Shown here: positions 60,741-64,000 of the stretch, piece after piece
How the letters are laid out: each line of letters starts with the position of its first letter
Position numbering within the stretch: the stretch's first letter is position 1
Origin: Klenkia marina
GTDB lineage: Bacteria > Actinomycetota > Actinomycetes > Mycobacteriales > Geodermatophilaceae
Length of the DNA stretch: 64,000 bases
NCBI RefSeq assembly: GCF_900101025.1
Contig: NZ_FMUH01000002.1
Location: 248,001 to 312,000, forward strand
Reading direction: 5' to 3'
Program-made: the position numbers and the translations under genes
The notes under the pieces: generated by a model
What the model saw: the letters and a program-made list of their open reading frames with translations, nothing else
What the model was told of the DNA's origin: nothing
Database searches by the model: none

Positions 60741-61288
60741 CCCCGCCCGACGCCCGCATCGGCGGCCGGCTGCGCGCGGCGCGGCAGGCCCGCGGCATGA
60801 CGCTGGACCAGGTGGCCACCGCGGCCGAGCTGACGAAGGGCTTCCTGTCGCGGCTCGAGCGCGACGAGGTGTCGCCGTCGGTGGCCTCGCTGGTGACCGT
60901 CGCCGGCGTGCTCGGCATCGGCATGGGCGAGCTGTTCGACCCGCCGTCCACCCAGCTGGTGCGGGCCGGCACGGGCTCGCCGATCGCCTTCGGCGGGCAG
61001 CAGGTGCACGAGACCTTGCTCACCCCCGGGGGCCAGCGCGACCTGCAGGTCATCCACTCGCAGCTCGAACCGGGCGGCACCGGCGGCGCCGACCTGTACA
61101 CGCTGCGCTCGGCCGTCGAGTTCGTCTACGTCCTGGCCGGGGCGCTGGACGTCGTGCTGGACGGCGAGGTCGTGGCCCTGGGCGCCGGGGACGCGCTCAC
61201 CTTCCCCGGCCGCACCCCGCACACCTGGCGCAACGGCTCGGACGCCGAACCGGCCGAGGTGCTGTGGGTGCTCAGCCCCGCACCGTGA
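60737..61288 (+). CDS. XRE-cupin transcriptional regulator
   Basis: 183 residues. HTH (RIGGRLRAARQARGMTLDQVA, AELTKGFLSRLERDEVSPSVASL, in pieces) and a C-terminal cupin_2 domain (SAVEFVYVLAGALDVVLDGE...GDALTFPGRTPHTWRN). GTG overlaps the cyclase stop (GTGA). It likely senses the pathway compound and controls the divergent permease and cyclase promoters through the 60020 dyad. Confidence 0.87.
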   Translation: MTPPDARIGGRLRAARQARGMTLDQVATAAELTKGFLSRLERDEVSPSVASLVTVAGVLGIGMGELFDPPSTQLVRAGTGSPIAFGGQQVHETLLTPGGQRDLQVIHSQLEPGGTGGADLYTLRSAVEFVYVLAGALDVVLDGEVVALGAGDALTFPGRTPHTWRNGSDAEPAEVLWVLSPAP

Positions 61289-61374
61289 TCACCCGACCGG
61301 GGTGCTCTCCCGGGCGGCGCGGCCCGACGGCTGCTTGACTGCAGGCGAAGATCACAGACCGGAGATCGGTCGAG

Positions 61375-62256
61375 GTGGAACCGGGGGTGGGTGTGGCGCT
61401 GTCCCTGCACGCCGCGGCCCGGTCGCACACCGGGCCCCGGCCGGACAACCAGGACTCCGGGCTGGTGTCCCCCGCGCTGGTCGCGGTCGCCGACGGCGTG
61501 GGCGGCAACGTGGGCGGCGCGGCGGCGTCGTCCCTGGTGATCAGCTGGCTGGCCCCGGTCGGGCGGGGGCTGGACCCCGAGCAGGCCGACGGCGGCCTCG
61601 GGGAGCTGGTGTCGGCGGCCAACGAGCGCATCCGCACCGCGGTCACCCACCGGCCCCGCCTCGAGGGCATGGCCACCACGCTCTGCGGCATCGGCGTGCT
61701 CGGCGACTCCGCCGTGCTCATCCACATCGGCGACTCGCGCGCCTACCGCTGGCGGGCCCCCGAGCTGGTGCAGCTGACCCGTGACCACACCCTGGTGCAG
61801 GCGCTGATCGACCAGGGGTCGATCACCCCGGAGGAGGCGCTGGTGCACCCGCAGCGCTCCGCGGTCTACGCGGCCCTGCACGGCGGGACCGACGACGTCG
61901 AGGGCCTCGAGGTGCTCTCGGTGGACATCCGCCCCGGCGACCGCCTGCTGGTCTGCTCCGACGGGCTGTCCGGCGCGCTGGCCCCGCAGACGCTGGCCGA
62001 GCTGCTGGCCGCGGCGGAGAACCCCGACCAGGCCGCCGCCACCCTGCTCGGCGCTGCGCTGTCGGCCCCGGCGTCGGACAACGTGACCGTCGTGGTGGCC
62101 GACGTCCTCGACGACATGGTCGACGGCATCCCGCCCACGCGCTTCCGCACCGTGGGGGCGGCCTCGGGGGCCCGCGACGAGACCGTCGAGGTGCTCGAGG
62201 CCCTGTGGCCGGGCCCGGCGACCGGCGCCTTCCGCCCGGTCACCGCCCCGGACTGA
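61375..62256 (+). CDS. PP2C-family serine/threonine phosphatase
   Basis: 293 residues. Metal-binding PP2C motifs: RPDNQDS, VADGVGGNVGG, HIGDSRAYRW, CSDGLSGA and ASDNVTVVV. The C-terminal DPRF-like tail (IPPTRFRTVGA) follows. Soluble, no transmembrane segment in the visible sequence, so a cytoplasmic PstP-like form rather than PstP itself. GTG 61375 is the start; GTG 61390 is possible. Isolated gene; partner kinase not in window. Confidence 0.85.
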   Translation: MEPGVGVALSLHAAARSHTGPRPDNQDSGLVSPALVAVADGVGGNVGGAAASSLVISWLAPVGRGLDPEQADGGLGELVSAANERIRTAVTHRPRLEGMATTLCGIGVLGDSAVLIHIGDSRAYRWRAPELVQLTRDHTLVQALIDQGSITPEEALVHPQRSAVYAALHGGTDDVEGLEVLSVDIRPGDRLLVCSDGLSGALAPQTLAELLAAAENPDQAAATLLGAALSAPASDNVTVVVADVLDDMVDGIPPTRFRTVGAASGARDETVEVLEALWPGPATGAFRPVTAPD

Positions 62257-62261
62257 GCTCG

Positions 62262-62294
62262 CCCGCCGCCCGCCGGGACACGGCGGGCGGCGGG
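62262..62294. terminator. 14-bp bidirectional hairpin terminator
   Basis: CCCGCCGCCCGCCG (62262-62275), loop GGACA, CGGCGGGCGGCGGG (62281-62294), fully paired. It lies 6 bp after the PP2C stop and 8 bp before the convergent amine oxidase stop, so it serves both. Confidence 0.75.
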
Positions 62295-62301
62295 GGCTGG
62301 A

Positions 62302-63999
62302 TCAGTGGCAGTGCGGCTTCCCGGACGCCGAGGGCGGCATCGACAGCGTGGGGTTGCGGTCGAAGAAGCCGGTCGGCTTGAGCTCGAACCGCACGACGTC
62401 CACCGGCATGACCGGCCAGTCCTCGACCCGCGGCACGTGGTGCAGGCCGAACACGTGCCACAGCACCACGTCGGTGGCCTCCACCGAGCGGCCGGCCTGC
62501 GTCCACTCGGGCAGCCCGGCGTCGCGCGAGCTCTGGTTGCAGAACTCGCCCGAGGGCCAGCGCTCGTCCTCGTCGAACGGGCTGACCCACACCGGGTGGG
62601 CGACCACGCCGGCCCGCTGCATGAGCGGTGACTCGGGCCCGGCCAGCGCCGGGATGGCCGCCGTCGGCACCAGCTTGTAGCTGGTCGGCGCACCCCAGGC
62701 GTTCTTCCTCGACGCCGAGGTGACGGCGAACCCGCGCTGCGAGGCCCAGTCGAGGTCGAACCCGCCCTCGGTGGTGATCGGGGCCTTCCGCGGGGTCAGC
62801 GCCATGCCGTACGGGTTGCCCGGGCCGATCGCCGGCACCTCGGTGTGCGACTGCACCACCGTGTTGTCCGGGGTGTCGACCTCCATGTCCAGCCGGGCCA
62901 CGATGAAGTGCTGGTGGACCGGGGCGTAGGTGTGGTCGTCGACGACGGTGCCGTGCTCGGGCGGGGTGTCCTCGAACGCCGAGGTCACCATGATCCCGGT
63001 GGCGCGCACCTCGCACTCGATCTGGCCGTCGGGGTAGAAGCGCCAGTAGACGAGGTACTCGTAGTTGGCCACCGTGGCGTGGAAGCTCACGACCAGGCGG
63101 CGCGAGCGGCGCACCTCGGCGCCGGCGACCTCGTCGACGTGCTTCCAGAGCACGCCGTCGTCCTCCTCGTGGATGCAGACGGCGTTGGTGATCGTGTACG
63201 GCTCGCCGTGGCTGTCGTGCAGCACCGCGTCGAGGTAGGTGATCTCGCCCAGGCAGTCGCAGCCCAGCTCGAGCGAGGTGGTCATGAAGCCCAGGCCCCA
63301 CTCGCCGATGTCGAAGGCGGTGCGGCGGAAATGGTCGGTGCTGGGGTCGCGGTAGGGCACGACCATCTCGGCGAAGCTCATGCGGTGGGCCACCGACCGG
63401 CCGTCGATGGACACCCGGTGCAGCACGAGGCCCTCGCGGTGGTTGAACCCGATGCGCATCGACCAGTCAAGCCAGCGCAGCTCGTTGCCCTCCATCGACA
63501 GCGAGACGCCGTCGGGCTGGGTGAGCTCGAACTTCTTCACGTCGGTGCGCTCGACCAGGCCGGGCACCAGCGACGGCAGGTACTCGCCCATCGCGCCCTG
63601 CGGGGCGGGCACCGAGAAGGTGTCCTCGATGTCGAGGAGCTCCATGGTGTTGAGGTCGACCACGTGGTGCAGCCCGTTGACCGGGTGGGCGTAGGGGTTG
63701 CCGTTCGGGGTCTCGCGCACCCAGACGTCGGTCCAGCCCACCCGGCGGTCGGCGAACTGCTGCGGGATGAGCGAGTGCCCGTAGGCCCAGGTGTCGATGA
63801 GCACGAGGTCCAGGTCGGTGATGCCGCGCTCGGCCAGCGAGGCGATGACCTGCGGGTTCTTGATCAGCTCGACGTGCGCCTCGTGCCACTCGTCGACGGT
63901 CATGTTCGGCTGCTCGCCGGGCACCGCCGTCCACTCCACGACGGCGTCGTCGGTGAGCGACACGACCGCCTTGTAGGCGGAGTTCGTCGCGCGGTCGAA
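62302..63999 (-). CDS. Copper-containing primary amine oxidase (5' end beyond the window)
   Basis: 566 codons are visible without a start; the frame stays open to the window edge (FDRATNSAYKAVVSLTDDAV). It oxidises primary amines to aldehyde, NH3 and H2O2. The TPQ-forming Tyr is in VANYEYLVYW, copper histidines in HQHF and the later FGLHHVPRVEDWPVMPVD block, and the long GYFDRNP-type end (PTGFFDRNPTLSMPP) is as expected. The missing part is the N-terminal N2/N3 domain. The stop is TGA at 62304-62302, next to a strong terminator. Confidence 0.9.
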   Translation of the reverse strand, partial: FDRATNSAYKAVVSLTDDAVVEWTAVPGEQPNMTVDEWHEAHVELIKNPQVIASLAERGITDLDLVLIDTWAYGHSLIPQQFADRRVGWTDVWVRETPNGNPYAHPVNGLHHVVDLNTMELLDIEDTFSVPAPQGAMGEYLPSLVPGLVERTDVKKFELTQPDGVSLSMEGNELRWLDWSMRIGFNHREGLVLHRVSIDGRSVAHRMSFAEMVVPYRDPSTDHFRRTAFDIGEWGLGFMTTSLELGCDCLGEITYLDAVLHDSHGEPYTITNAVCIHEEDDGVLWKHVDEVAGAEVRRSRRLVVSFHATVANYEYLVYWRFYPDGQIECEVRATGIMVTSAFEDTPPEHGTVVDDHTYAPVHQHFIVARLDMEVDTPDNTVVQSHTEVPAIGPGNPYGMALTPRKAPITTEGGFDLDWASQRGFAVTSASRKNAWGAPTSYKLVPTAAIPALAGPESPLMQRAGVVAHPVWVSPFDEDERWPSGEFCNQSSRDAGLPEWTQAGRSVEATDVVLWHVFGLHHVPRVEDWPVMPVDVVRFELKPTGFFDRNPTLSMPPSASGKPHCH

Positions 64000-64000
64000 G

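Noticed and set aside
1-64000. CRISPR arrays, rRNA, tRNA, transposases, riboswitches
   Set aside because: Searched by eye for regularly spaced repeats, cloverleaf 3' ends, DDE motifs and known riboswitch cores; none seen. Short tandem CCGGTGGC units at 10075-10096 are not CRISPR.

Overview
The window is very GC-rich, uses many GTG starts, and has genes coupled by GTGA/ATGA stop-start overlaps. It looks like a chromosomal segment of a high-GC actinobacterium. Gene content (mannitol PTS, methyl-accepting chemotaxis protein, SCO6745 and MpaB/DUF2236 families, many TetR/GntR/WYL regulators) fits a motile soil genus of the Geodermatophilaceae type, but that is a judgement from style, not a database match. 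No rRNA, tRNA, CRISPR array, transposase or plasmid/phage replication gene was seen.

Layout. 1-1.4 kb: start of a mannitol PTS gene divergent from a zinc polyol dehydrogenase, with a CRP-type site between them. 1.6-5.9 kb: small membrane protein, AraC regulator, nitrilase and flavin/PPOX-fold protein, then a two-gene SCO6745 operon. 6.0-16 kb: an E1-like ThDP enzyme, threonine ammonia-lyase, MpaB-like oxygenase, DUF1772 protein, SDR and pyruvate carboxylase. 16-20.6 kb: chemoreceptor, TetR/thioesterase, drug-type MFS. 20.6-26.1 kb: a cluster containing a RutA-type pyrimidine monooxygenase, a RutB-type cysteine hydrolase, a WrbA-like flavodoxin, a MmgE/PrpD protein and an isocitrate lyase/PEP mutase-family lyase, divergent from an FCD-type GntR regulator. 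26.2-28.1 kb: a low-GC single-gene island, an AAA ATPase with a C-terminal TOPRIM-like domain, followed by what may be a stub of a second gene. 28.2-31.7 kb: TetR and a 960-residue kinase/phospho-lyase fusion. 31.9-36.8 kb: AraC, ABM monooxygenase, NAD(P)-binding protein, an area of gene debris with two small orphan genes, then VOC/WYL. 36.8-41.8 kb: amidase divergent from a MaoC, CaiB, acyl-CoA dehydrogenase, CitE operon. 41.9-45.4 kb: WYL/VOC and SDR/XRE pairs. 45.4-53 kb: a complete sugar-acid route (ManD, UxuB, MHS transporter, IdnD/RspB-like dehydrogenase, KdgK, Eda) with a divergent GntR regulator. 53-57.1 kb: ThrE exporter, Lrp regulator, VIT1-type transporter, xylulokinase. 57.1-61.3 kb: ureohydrolase, SnoaL-like protein, NCS1 permease, divergent from a cyclase-family hydrolase and XRE-cupin regulator. 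61.4-64 kb: PP2C phosphatase and a copper amine oxidase that runs off the end.

Two signals stand out. First, a ~95-bp palindromic intergenic element occurs three times (8.5, 41.9 and 43.4 kb), each time between convergent genes, and twice it supplies the stop codon and last residues of a gene. Other convergent junctions carry different long palindromes. Second, the RutA-containing cluster and the amidase/CoA operon 13 kb away share a GTCAGAC-type dyad in their promoters. This suggests one GntR regulon that opens an N-heterocycle or cyclic amide and sends a branched C4-C6 diacid through CoA activation, hydration and lyase cleavage. That pathway is an inference.
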